From Roseibium marinum (GTDB lineage Bacteria > Pseudomonadota > Alphaproteobacteria > Rhizobiales > Stappiaceae), in assembly GCF_002906165.1 (NCBI RefSeq), contig NZ_PPCN01000018.1, positions 1-64,000 of the forward strand: DNA of 64,000 bases. Direction: 5' to 3'. Position numbers and translations under genes: made by a program. The notes under the pieces are model-generated. The model saw only the letters and a program-made list of their open reading frames with translations, was not told the origin of the DNA and ran no database searches. Below, piece after piece: positions 54,845-63,102 of this stretch (position 1 is its first letter; every line of letters starts with the position of its first letter).

Positions 54845-57502
54845 ATGCGCAAGACTGTTTCCGTTTTTCTCTCCTCGGCATTGCTGGTTCAATCGGTTCT
54901 CGTGAACGGTGTGCTGGCCGCGCCGGCCGTTACAACGGCCAATGTCAATTTCCGGCAAGGTCCTGGAACCGGCTACGGCTCGTTCGGCACGGTTGCGAAC
55001 GGCACCGCGGTGGAGCTCGAAGACTGCGATGACGGCGGTGCCTGGTGTTCCATCAGCTACGGCGGCCGGAACGGCTTCGTCAGCGGCCGGTACCTGCAAT
55101 TGACCGAAGCGGAGGAAACGACCGGCTGGCCTCGCTCGTTCCGGACGGATGCCGGCGCGACGCTCGTGCTTTATCAGCCGCAATTCACCGCCTGGGACAA
55201 TTTCAAGACCCTCGAGGCACTGGTTGCCGCCGAATATCTCGAAAACAAGGATGCCAAGCCGGTCTTCGGCGTGATCGGCGTGAGCGGTCAGACCGTGGCG
55301 GATACCGACAGGGGTGAGGTCGATGTCAGCGCACTCCAGGTCACCAAGCTTGATTTTTCCGCGCTTGGCCGGGGAGCACTGACGGATCTCTCGCTGCAGG
55401 TCGGCAAGATCATGCCGACCGGCGCGATCACGGTGAAGGAGGAGCGGATCACGGCAGGCCTCGCCGAATACCAGCGCATGGAGGACGTTCAGGGGCTCGG
55501 CACGGACGCCCCGCCGGTCTTCGTGTCCACCGGGCCGGCCATCCTGGTGCAGACGGAGGGCGCGCCGATCTTTGCTCCTGTCAAGGGCGTGCAGGGTCTC
55601 GGTTTCGTCGTCAACACCAACTGGGACATCCTCAGGATCGACGAAACCGGAGAGCTCTATCTGCGCGACGAAAAGGCCTGGCTGACAACGAAGGATGTGT
55701 CAGCGGGCTGGCAACCGGTCACCGAACTTCCCGACCTGATCAAGACCCTGCCGGATGAAGACAACTGGAAGGAGACCCGCGATGCCATTCCGGGCGAACC
55801 GTTCCCGGACAATGTGGCACCGAAAGTCATCTATTCCGACAAACCGGCGGAAATGATCGTCTTTGAAGGTGAGCCGAAGCTCGAACCGGTCGAAGGCACC
55901 GGTCTGGAATGGGCGTCCAACACGGACAGCGACGTGTTTTTCCTGAAATCCACGTCCACCTGGTACATTCTGGTTTCCGGCCGTTGGTTCAAATCGGCAT
56001 CGCTCGATGGACCATGGTCCTTCACCACGCCGGACATGCCGTCCGATTTCCTCAACATTCCGGAAGACGCTCCCTATTATTCGGTCCGTGCCTCCATTCC
56101 CGGCACCTCTGAAGCCTCCCAGGCCCGCCTGAAGGCCAGCATCCCGACGACGGCGCGGGTGGAGGTTGGCTCGCTCAGCACGGATGTCGCCTATGCGGGC
56201 GATCCGGAATTCGAGCCGATCGAGGGCACCTCGATGTCCTATGCGGTCAACACCAATGATCAGGTGCTTCAGGTCGGCGCGAAATACTATGTGCTGCAGG
56301 ATGGTGTCTGGTTCGTCGGCGACAGCCCGGAAGGGCCTTTCGTGGTCGCAACGTCGGTTCCTGACGAGATCTACACCATCCCGCCGTCCTCGCCGGTCTA
56401 CAATACCACCTATGTGCGGATCTATGAAACCGAGCCTGGCGCGGTCTGGTACGGCTATACGATGGGCTACCTGACAGGATATCTGGCCTGGGGCGTCTTC
56501 GTTTATGGCACGGGCTACTATTACCGGCCCTGGTACCGGCCCGGCTACCGGCCGATCTATTTCCCAAGACCCGTGACCTACGGCATCGGCGCCTTCTACA
56601 ATCCGGTGCGCGGCACCTATGGCCGCTACGGCTACGCCTATGGCCCTCTGCGCGGCATTGCCGGTGGTGGCATCTACAATCCCCGCACCGGCGGCTATAT
56701 CCGCGGGGCGGCGATCAGCGGGCCGCGCGGCAGCGCCGGCTTCATCTCCGCCTATAATCCACGCACCGGCAACCGCGTCGTCGCCGGTGGCGCGCGCGGC
56801 ATCTACGGTTCCTGGGGCGGCAAGGTCGTCGTCACCGGACCGCAATGGTCGCGGACCCGCGATCTCCAGGCCGGCGCCGTGAACCGCTGGCAGCAGGACG
56901 GCAGTTCCGGCCGTGTAGCCAATCTCGACCGCCGCGGCGATGTCTTTGCCGGACGGGACGGCGCGGTCTACCGCCGCGATGGCGAAAGCTGGCAGAAATT
57001 CGAGGGTGGCCGCTGGGGAGATGTCGCCGCCCCATCGCGTGAAAACATTCAGGACAGGCTCGGTAATCCTGGAGCGAGCGCCGCGATCGGTGCCGGAGCG
57101 GGCGCGGCGCTGGTGAACCGCCCGGCCGGTGACAGGATCCAGAACCGGCCGAATGCCGGCAATCGGCCCAATGTTCAGCGCCCCGATGTACAGCGCCCGG
57201 CGAACCTGCCGGCGGGACAGCGGCCCAATATACAAAAGCCGAACGTGCAGCGGCCGGTACAGCGCCCGAACGTTCAAAGGCCGACTGTGCAAAGGCCCAC
57301 TGTGCAAAGGCCGCCTGCGGTCCAAAGACCGAATGTGCAGCGTCCGGCGCAACGGCCGCAGGCTCCGGCGCATCTGAACCGGGACAGCAGGGCGCGCCAG
57401 GTAGGCAATCAGCAGATCAACCGTCAGCGCAATGTGCAGCGGTCGCGTCCGCAACCCCAGGGGGCGACGACCATCCGGCGCGGCGGTGGCCGCCGCCGCT
57501 GA
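54845..57502 (+). CDS. Secreted SH3-domain protein with triplicated YYL/W modules and Arg-Pro repeats
   Basis: 885 residues from the ATG at 54845, after GGAGG. The signal peptide ends near residue 26. A bacterial SH3 domain (VNFRQGPGTGYGSFGTVANG, about 30-85) follows. Three copies of a roughly 100-residue module begin near 232, 336 and 448 (pattern: P-F-P-V-GT, NT-D-VL, YYL, GVW, GPW). Next comes a Tyr/Arg/Gly-rich stretch (YYYRPWYRPGYRPIYFPR, near 556) and RPG-type repeats. The tail (about 760-885) has many RPNVQRP/RPTVQRP repeats and ends in Arg. It probably binds cell wall or polysaccharide. Confidence 0.8.
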   Translation: MRKTVSVFLSSALLVQSVLVNGVLAAPAVTTANVNFRQGPGTGYGSFGTVANGTAVELEDCDDGGAWCSISYGGRNGFVSGRYLQLTEAEETTGWPRSFRTDAGATLVLYQPQFTAWDNFKTLEALVAAEYLENKDAKPVFGVIGVSGQTVADTDRGEVDVSALQVTKLDFSALGRGALTDLSLQVGKIMPTGAITVKEERITAGLAEYQRMEDVQGLGTDAPPVFVSTGPAILVQTEGAPIFAPVKGVQGLGFVVNTNWDILRIDETGELYLRDEKAWLTTKDVSAGWQPVTELPDLIKTLPDEDNWKETRDAIPGEPFPDNVAPKVIYSDKPAEMIVFEGEPKLEPVEGTGLEWASNTDSDVFFLKSTSTWYILVSGRWFKSASLDGPWSFTTPDMPSDFLNIPEDAPYYSVRASIPGTSEASQARLKASIPTTARVEVGSLSTDVAYAGDPEFEPIEGTSMSYAVNTNDQVLQVGAKYYVLQDGVWFVGDSPEGPFVVATSVPDEIYTIPPSSPVYNTTYVRIYETEPGAVWYGYTMGYLTGYLAWGVFVYGTGYYYRPWYRPGYRPIYFPRPVTYGIGAFYNPVRGTYGRYGYAYGPLRGIAGGGIYNPRTGGYIRGAAISGPRGSAGFISAYNPRTGNRVVAGGARGIYGSWGGKVVVTGPQWSRTRDLQAGAVNRWQQDGSSGRVANLDRRGDVFAGRDGAVYRRDGESWQKFEGGRWGDVAAPSRENIQDRLGNPGASAAIGAGAGAALVNRPAGDRIQNRPNAGNRPNVQRPDVQRPANLPAGQRPNIQKPNVQRPVQRPNVQRPTVQRPTVQRPPAVQRPNVQRPAQRPQAPAHLNRDSRARQVGNQQINRQRNVQRSRPQPQGATTIRRGGGRRR

Positions 57503-57547
57503 CGTCTCATGGCCCAACGCAGTGCCGTCTGAATTCCGCGCTGAGGG

Positions 57548-58063
57548 TCACTTGGCGCTCAGAATTTCTGTTTCGTAGACCTCGCTCCCTGCAAGTGGCA
57601 GCAGTCGGTGAGCCATTTCGTATTTCAGTTCTGTCAGGCGTGTTTCTTCCTCGAGGGAGCGGTCCTGTTTTTTGCCGAGAAGGACGAATTCCTCGCGCAC
57701 AAGTCCCGGACGAATGACGGCTTCGACCCGTCGGTCGCGATAACCGAAGCGCCAGAGATAGGGGCCAGGCGGTTCACTGATGATATCGGCACCGCCAAGG
57801 CTCCTGTCGACGGTGAACCGGTCTCCGGAGACCGCGCGCGTTACCATCTCGATGGCATCGCGCCCGCCGGGGCCTGAAAAGGCAGTCAGCAACGTGACTT
57901 CCCGGCGCTCAGGCGCTGCACTGTCGAGAAGCGGAAATGCCGCCTGCATGGCTTTCAGCGCATGAACGACACCGCCCGGAAAGCCGGGGCCGTGAAACTT
58001 CATGAGATCGTTGAAGCTGAAGGTTATGTCCTGTCCGTTTTCGCGAACCGTAATGCTGTCCAT
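57548..58063 (-). CDS. FmdE-like domain protein
   Basis: 171 residues. FHGPGFPGGVVHALKAMQ near residue 24 and GPGGRDAIEMVTRAVSGD in the middle match the pattern of the FmdE (formylmethanofuran dehydrogenase subunit E) domain, although the usual FHGH is FHGP here. Such domains are found with metal or molybdenum metabolism, but function is open. It is the last gene of a minus-strand operon, separated from the previous gene by a palindromic repeat. Fold recognition by eye. Confidence 0.55.
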   Translation of the reverse strand: MDSITVRENGQDITFSFNDLMKFHGPGFPGGVVHALKAMQAAFPLLDSAAPERREVTLLTAFSGPGGRDAIEMVTRAVSGDRFTVDRSLGGADIISEPPGPYLWRFGYRDRRVEAVIRPGLVREEFVLLGKKQDRSLEEETRLTELKYEMAHRLLPLAGSEVYETEILSAK

Positions 58064-58079
58064 ATTCTATTCCTTGTAG

Positions 58080-58184
58080 CGTGCCGCGTTTAAGCGGATT
58101 CATGGGTTCAGGAAGACGCCCGAGGCAGCGTTTGCATTGCAAATGCGTTCGGGCGATTTTCTGAATTCAATTTAACGCGGCGCG
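58080..58184. repeat. 105-bp palindromic repeat, long form
   Basis: Outer arms GCCGCGTTTAA (58083-58093) and TTTAACGCGGC (58171-58181) with nested stems: TTCAGGAA against TTTTCTGAA, GCCCGA against TCGGGC, and a central near-palindrome TTTGCATTGCAAA. The outer parts match the element at 45980-46033, while the inner part is an extra insertion of about 50 bases. The right arm supplies the stop codon of the gene at 58172-58789. Confidence 0.75.
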
Positions 58185-58789
58185 CTTTGGAGTTCCCGGA
58201 GCCTTGGAAGCATTGCTTCCAGAAACCGCGTCGCTGCCGGCATGAAATGTGAGCCGTGGTGATAACAGGGGTCGAGGGAGGTGACGATGAGACGGCCGGG
58301 CGCATAGCTCTGCCTGTCCTCGAACATCAGGACGCCGGTGTCGTCTTCAATGAGAGATTCCTGCTCGGGCTTCGGGGCGAAATGTCCGTGCAGGTGCCAG
58401 GTGGCGGCCTTTGCCGTCATGTCTTTCATCAGAACGTGCGACGGGTTGGAAATCCGTGGTTCCGGTCCTTTCTCGCCGGTGATCCACCACCAGAAATTCG
58501 TCTGGCAGGACGTGAACTCGATGCCCTCCAGCCAGCGGTCCGGAAAGATCTCGCCCATTGCGATCAGCACGCCGCCGCCATTCATATAGGCGACCAGCTG
58601 GTCCTTGAGCGGTTCGATCAGGTGGCTGTTCAGGCGGCAGGGCAGGAAAAGCACGTCGTAACGCGACAGGTCCGTCTTTGCGACGTCGCCGATATAGACG
58701 ATCTCGTCGAAGCAGTTCTCGAAGGGCGCTTCGGTGAGCGTGCGGTGGTGGAAGTAGGTTCCGCCGTCAATGGCTGCCACGAAACTCAT
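58172..58789 (-). CDS. Glutamine-amidotransferase-fold (ThuA-like) protein
   Basis: 205 residues, cytoplasmic. Features of the flavodoxin-like GATase1 fold: an initial FVAAIDGGTYFHH strand, YDVLFLPCRLNSHLIEPLKDQL, GGGVLIAMGEIF and late HFMPAATRFLEAM. It has a Cys in FLPC, but a full Cys-His-Glu triad is not evident. Its start overlaps the stop of a similar 200-residue gene (ATGA, 58786-58789). The stop lies inside the palindromic repeat. Function unknown. Confidence 0.6.
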   Translation of the reverse strand: MSFVAAIDGGTYFHHRTLTEAPFENCFDEIVYIGDVAKTDLSRYDVLFLPCRLNSHLIEPLKDQLVAYMNGGGVLIAMGEIFPDRWLEGIEFTSCQTNFWWWITGEKGPEPRISNPSHVLMKDMTAKAATWHLHGHFAPKPEQESLIEDDTGVLMFEDRQSYAPGRLIVTSLDPCYHHGSHFMPAATRFLEAMLPRLRELQSAPR

Positions 58790-59388
58790 CGGATGCTCCT
58801 TTCGAAATGACTGAAGAACCGGTGCAGCACGCTCAAGCCCTCCGGGTCCGCGCGGTGGAGGAAGGAAAAGAGGTCGTTGCCGGTGTGAACGAAGAGGCGC
58901 CCCTTGCCGATATGTGCAATCCAGTCGACCGGTACGCGATCGACGCCAAGCGTCGTCAGAACCTCGGCCCCTTCCGGCGGCGGATTGGTGCCGCGGCTGT
59001 AAAAGCCGGCGACGCCGCGCTGAAAGGTGAGATCGTCGGTGGTCAGGCCTTCAAACACTGAATGGCCTTCCTCGATGTGAATTCTGAGGCTTTCCAGCCC
59101 CTCCTGCGCGATCGGGCGAAACGGGGAAATCCCGGGGAGGAAGGGATGGGCGATATGTCCGTTGAAAACAATCGAACCGCCGCCTTCAAGGAACGTCTCC
59201 AGCCGCGACGATACGCTTTGCAGATGCTTTTGGTCCGAATGCATGGTCAGCACGATGCCGTCATAGACCGAAAGATCCCTGGACCCGAAAGCCGATTGCT
59301 GGTCGATATCGAATGTATATCCGCCGATCTTGCTTACGAATTTCGGCGCGCCGTCCGGCGTGTTCAACAGCCACAAAAACCTGCCCAT
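58786..59388 (-). CDS. Glutamine-amidotransferase-fold (ThuA-like) protein
   Basis: 200 residues from the Met of MGRFLWLLNTPDG. Strand-helix layout and phrases like YDGIVLTMHSDQKHLQSV, LEGGGSIVFNGHIAHPF and GKGRLFVHTGNDLF indicate the same fold as its neighbour, without an obvious catalytic Cys. It begins one base after the stop of the HupE-like gene, so it is co-transcribed with the ABC genes. Role unknown. The pair may form a heterodimer. Confidence 0.6.
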   Translation of the reverse strand: MGRFLWLLNTPDGAPKFVSKIGGYTFDIDQQSAFGSRDLSVYDGIVLTMHSDQKHLQSVSSRLETFLEGGGSIVFNGHIAHPFLPGISPFRPIAQEGLESLRIHIEEGHSVFEGLTTDDLTFQRGVAGFYSRGTNPPPEGAEVLTTLGVDRVPVDWIAHIGKGRLFVHTGNDLFSFLHRADPEGLSVLHRFFSHFERSIR

Positions 59389-59389
59389 G

Positions 59390-60613
59390 TCAGATAACGT
59401 CTCCAATGAGTTCCACACGCTCGATCAGCCAGTAAGCCGCTATGACGATGGCGAGCGACGCACCGGCCAATCTCAGTGCCTTGGGGTAATGAGCGCCGGC
59501 GCGGCTGGAGAGGCCAAGCAGGGCGAAGACCACGGCCACGATTGCCAGCTGCCCGATCTCGACGCCGATGTTGAAGGAAAGAAGCGACAGGATCAGGTCC
59601 GGCGACTGCCGGCCCAGCACGTCGGCGAGGACGAAGGAAAATCCGAAACCGTGCAAAAGACCCAGGCCAGCGGTAACGACGATGCCCGGGCCCCGGGCCC
59701 GGCCAAGGAGCGCGACGGCACCCGCATAGACGATGGATGCGGCGATAGCGGCTTCCACGGCAGGAATGAACCAGTTGACCGATGGAGCAAAGCCCAGGAA
59801 GCCTGCGATCAGCGTGATCGTGTGGCCGATGGTGAAGCCCGAAACAGTCCAGATCAGGCGGGAGAAGGAGGCGGACGCGAGCACCAGGCAGATCACGAAG
59901 AGGACATGGTCCGGGCCTTCCAGAATATGCTTCACGCCTTCGACGACATATCTGCCGATGGTCCTTGGCAGGCTGCGTTCCAGAATGACGGGTTCGAGCA
60001 ATTGTCCGCTGACATCGCGCAGTTCGACGCCGCCGCCTTTCCAGTCAAGGAAGTGATTATCGACGGAAACCTCTAGAGGCAGATCGATCTCCGGCAGCCT
60101 GTTGCGGATGGCGACGGTCTCCGAAAGCGGGCCGAGCGCAATCGAGATATCGACCACCGCATCGGCGATATAGGGGGCAATGCCCGTCGTTTCGCCGAGC
60201 GCTGCCCTGGCGTCGCCGATATCCGCAAAAGGGGGCAGGTCCTGTTTCAGGTGGACCGCCACAGACTGCGGTGTCAGGTCAACGGAATTGCCACCCGAGA
60301 AGATCTCGTACCCGCCCGCGATCTTGTTCATGAACGCGTCCGGCCTTGCGGCAATGGCCGCAGTGTCCAGCCGGTAGATCCATTGCCCGTTGATCTCCCT
60401 GGCTTCAATGAATTCCGATCGGATCGGATCGTCCGGCCGCTTTCGTGCGGCGAGGTCTTCCGCGAAGATGAGCGGAGCCGCAATCCTGATGAAGAGCTGC
60501 TCTTCTTCCCGGTCAAGAAGGAAAACCCGATACTGGCTGTTGCCGGCGAAATGGGCCAGGGCCGCGGTGACCGGCAGCAGCAGAGCGAAGATGGTCAGAA
60601 GGATTTTGCGCAC
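59390..60613 (-). CDS. HupE/UreJ-family membrane protein
   Basis: 407 residues starting at GTG 60613, which overlaps the preceding stop (TAGTG), seven bases after AAGGA. A signal peptide (ILLTIFALLLPVTAALA) and an extracytoplasmic domain of about 190 residues come first. A membrane domain with about six helices follows, carrying the family marks GVKHILEGPDHVLFV, GFTIGHTITLI, LHGFGFSFVLADV and FNIGVEIGQLA. HupE/UreJ proteins are linked to nickel or cobalt transport and here are linked to a dipeptide/nickel-type ABC system. Confidence 0.8.
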   Translation of the reverse strand: MRKILLTIFALLLPVTAALAHFAGNSQYRVFLLDREEEQLFIRIAAPLIFAEDLAARKRPDDPIRSEFIEAREINGQWIYRLDTAAIAARPDAFMNKIAGGYEIFSGGNSVDLTPQSVAVHLKQDLPPFADIGDARAALGETTGIAPYIADAVVDISIALGPLSETVAIRNRLPEIDLPLEVSVDNHFLDWKGGGVELRDVSGQLLEPVILERSLPRTIGRYVVEGVKHILEGPDHVLFVICLVLASASFSRLIWTVSGFTIGHTITLIAGFLGFAPSVNWFIPAVEAAIAASIVYAGAVALLGRARGPGIVVTAGLGLLHGFGFSFVLADVLGRQSPDLILSLLSFNIGVEIGQLAIVAVVFALLGLSSRAGAHYPKALRLAGASLAIVIAAYWLIERVELIGDVI

Positions 60614-63102
60614 TAGATTATCCTTGCGCTACTGGGATGCTCGACGGCATCGATGAGCTGCTTCGTGTATTCGTGAGAGGGCGTCAGGGCGACATCGTCG
60701 GCCTGGCCGAGTTCAACGATCACGCCATCGCGCATGACGGCCACACGGTCGCAGAAGTGGCGGGCCAGGACGATGTCGTGCGTGATGAACAGGATGCTTG
60801 TGCCCAGATCGCGGCGCATGTCTTCCAGCAGGTTCAGGATGTCCAGGCGGATCGACTGATCGAGCATCGACGTTGGCTCGTCCGCGAGGATGACCTGCGG
60901 ACGTGTGATCCGCGCCCGGGCGAAGGCCACACGCTGGCGTTGCCCGCCTGAAAGAGAGCCGACACGGCGGTTCAGGAATGCATCGTCGCAGGGCAGGTGG
61001 ACTTCGCGGAGCGCCGTTGCGATCTCCGCGCAATTGCAGGGCCGGCCGTCGATCCGCAAGGGCTCCGCCACCGCTTCCATGACGGACATGCGCGCACTCA
61101 GCGATTGATACGGATCCTGGAAGATCATGTGAACCGGCGTTCCGGAAGCTTTGTGAAGGGGCTCGCCCTCGAAAAGGACGGCACCCTCGTCCGGCGCGTA
61201 CTGGCCGAGCGACAGTCTGGCTGCCGTCGTCTTGCCCGACCCGGACCCCCCGACAAGCCCCAGAACCTCGCCCCGGCGCAGCTCCACGGAGACACCGCGC
61301 AGCGCATTGACAGGTTTTGCGCCCCGCAGTCTGGCTGCAAACCCCGCATTGAAGGAAATCGAGACGTTGTCGAGCGTCAGGATCTTGCCGCCGGCGGCCG
61401 GATGGCGCTGCCAGATCCGGGGGGCGTGCAGTTTGGGGATCGATGCGAACAGCGCGCGGGTGTGCGGATGGCTGGCGTGCTGTTCCAGGTCCCGGGGTTT
61501 GCCCGTTTCGACGATGACACCCTTTTCCATGATCGCCAGCCGGTCGGCCTCGGCGGCAATCAGCGGAAGGTCGTGGGTGACGAACAGGATGGCAATGCCG
61601 AGTTCTGCTCGAAGCTGTGCGAAGAGCGCCATGATTTCAGCCTGAACGAGCACATCCAGACCGGTGGTTGGTTCATCGGCGATCAGCACTTTGGGATCGT
61701 TGGCAAGCGCGATGGCGATCACCACCCGTTGCCGCATGCCGCCGGAAAGCTCATGCGGGTAGGCCGCGGCGCGGGCCGGGTCGATATGCACCAGTTGCAG
61801 AAGTTCGGCAACGCGGGCTGTTCCGCCTTCCTTGCCATGGATCTTTAGAGCTTCCGAAATCTGCCAGCCGATGTTGCGCACCGGATTGAGCGCGTTCATC
61901 GCCGATTGCGGAACAAGCGCGATGCTGGTGCCGCGCACAGCGCGCAGCCTGGCATTTTCGGCACTAAAGAGGTTTTCCCCGTCGAGCCAGACACCGCCGC
62001 CGGTGATCCGCCCGGCAGGCGGCAAAAGCCGGAGCAGGGACATGCCAAGGGTCGATTTGCCGGATCCGGATTCACCGACCAGTCCCACGAGTTCGCCCTG
62101 CCTCAGTTCCAGGGACACGTCCTTGACGGCGGGAACCGGTCCATCTCCGGTCCGGTACGCGATGCTCACGCCTTGCAACGACAGGATGCCATCTGACGCC
62201 TTTTTTTCAACGTCATCGAGCGCCTTGGCATTCCTGTCGGCCCGGGGCGTTTTATCGTCGCCGACTCCGTAGCCCATCAGTGCGAAGGCCACGACGGCAA
62301 GAGCAATCGCGATGCCGGGCGGCAGGATCCACCAGACCCAGCTTTCCGTCAGGAAGGCGGTGCGCGCGTTGGCGTGGAAAAGGATCGTGCCCCAGCTCTT
62401 GCGCAGGGGATCGCCGAGGCCAAGAAAGCTGAGCGAGCTCTCGATCAGGATCGCGTTATGGGCAACGCGCACGAATTGCGGCACGATCAGCGGTGCAAGA
62501 TCCGGCAGGATGTGCTTGCGCGCGATCCAGCCAAATTTGCCCCCCATTGCGCGCGCGGCCTGAACGTGCTCGGCGGCGCGCAGGCTGAGAACCTGGCTGC
62601 GCAGCTCACGCACCGGCTGTGCCCACATGACCAGCGTGATTACCAGAACCTGCACGCTCAGCGACGCCCCAAGGAACGTGCCGAGGACGATCACCAATGG
62701 CAGGAAGGGCAGGGACATGATCACATCGACGACGCGCATGGCCAGCTGGTCGATCAGTCCGCCGAAATAGGCGGCTCCGACGGCGACGAACGTTGCGAGC
62801 GCTGTTGTCAGAAGGGCGGTGACGATGCCGACACTGAGCGAAACGCGGCCGCCGGTCAGGACGCCAACCAGGATATCCTGCCCGGCGTCGTTGCATCCAA
62901 GAAGATGCGCCGCTGAGGGTGTTGCAAACGGCTGGCAGACGATCTCCCGTGCCCCGTAGGGAACCAGCATAGGGCCGAAGACGGCCGCGGCAATCATCAG
63001 GGTCAGGATGACGAGACCGGTCAGGCGGACCGCCTGTTCAGCAGTCAGGCGGTGGCGGCTCGGTGCGCCGAAAAACCGATCGGACAGGACGGTTTCGCTC
63101 AT
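60613..63102 (-). CDS. Fused peptide/nickel ABC permease plus two ATPase domains (DppC-DppD-DppF)
   Basis: 829 residues in one polypeptide. Residues 1-285 are a DppC-type permease (LLGCNDAGQDILVGVLTGGRVSL, the EAA loop AARAMGGKFGWIARKHILPD, SSLSFLGLGDPLRKSWGTI). Residues 300-545 hold the first ATPase (Walker [12 protein letters not shown] near 342, LSGGMRQRVVIAIALA, IADEPTTGLD). Residues 575-825 hold the second (GGSGSGKTTAARLSL near 620, [26 protein letters not shown]). No frameshift or internal stop was found. The start overlaps the DppB stop. Confidence 0.93.
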   Translation of the reverse strand: MSETVLSDRFFGAPSRHRLTAEQAVRLTGLVILTLMIAAAVFGPMLVPYGAREIVCQPFATPSAAHLLGCNDAGQDILVGVLTGGRVSLSVGIVTALLTTALATFVAVGAAYFGGLIDQLAMRVVDVIMSLPFLPLVIVLGTFLGASLSVQVLVITLVMWAQPVRELRSQVLSLRAAEHVQAARAMGGKFGWIARKHILPDLAPLIVPQFVRVAHNAILIESSLSFLGLGDPLRKSWGTILFHANARTAFLTESWVWWILPPGIAIALAVVAFALMGYGVGDDKTPRADRNAKALDDVEKKASDGILSLQGVSIAYRTGDGPVPAVKDVSLELRQGELVGLVGESGSGKSTLGMSLLRLLPPAGRITGGGVWLDGENLFSAENARLRAVRGTSIALVPQSAMNALNPVRNIGWQISEALKIHGKEGGTARVAELLQLVHIDPARAAAYPHELSGGMRQRVVIAIALANDPKVLIADEPTTGLDVLVQAEIMALFAQLRAELGIAILFVTHDLPLIAAEADRLAIMEKGVIVETGKPRDLEQHASHPHTRALFASIPKLHAPRIWQRHPAAGGKILTLDNVSISFNAGFAARLRGAKPVNALRGVSVELRRGEVLGLVGGSGSGKTTAARLSLGQYAPDEGAVLFEGEPLHKASGTPVHMIFQDPYQSLSARMSVMEAVAEPLRIDGRPCNCAEIATALREVHLPCDDAFLNRRVGSLSGGQRQRVAFARARITRPQVILADEPTSMLDQSIRLDILNLLEDMRRDLGTSILFITHDIVLARHFCDRVAVMRDGVIVELGQADDVALTPSHEYTKQLIDAVEHPSSARII

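Noticed and set aside
57140-57480. Repeats considered as a CRISPR-like array or tandem DNA repeat
   Set aside because: They are coding repeats (RPNVQRP-type) in frame with the SH3 protein, with variable spacing and no spacer structure.
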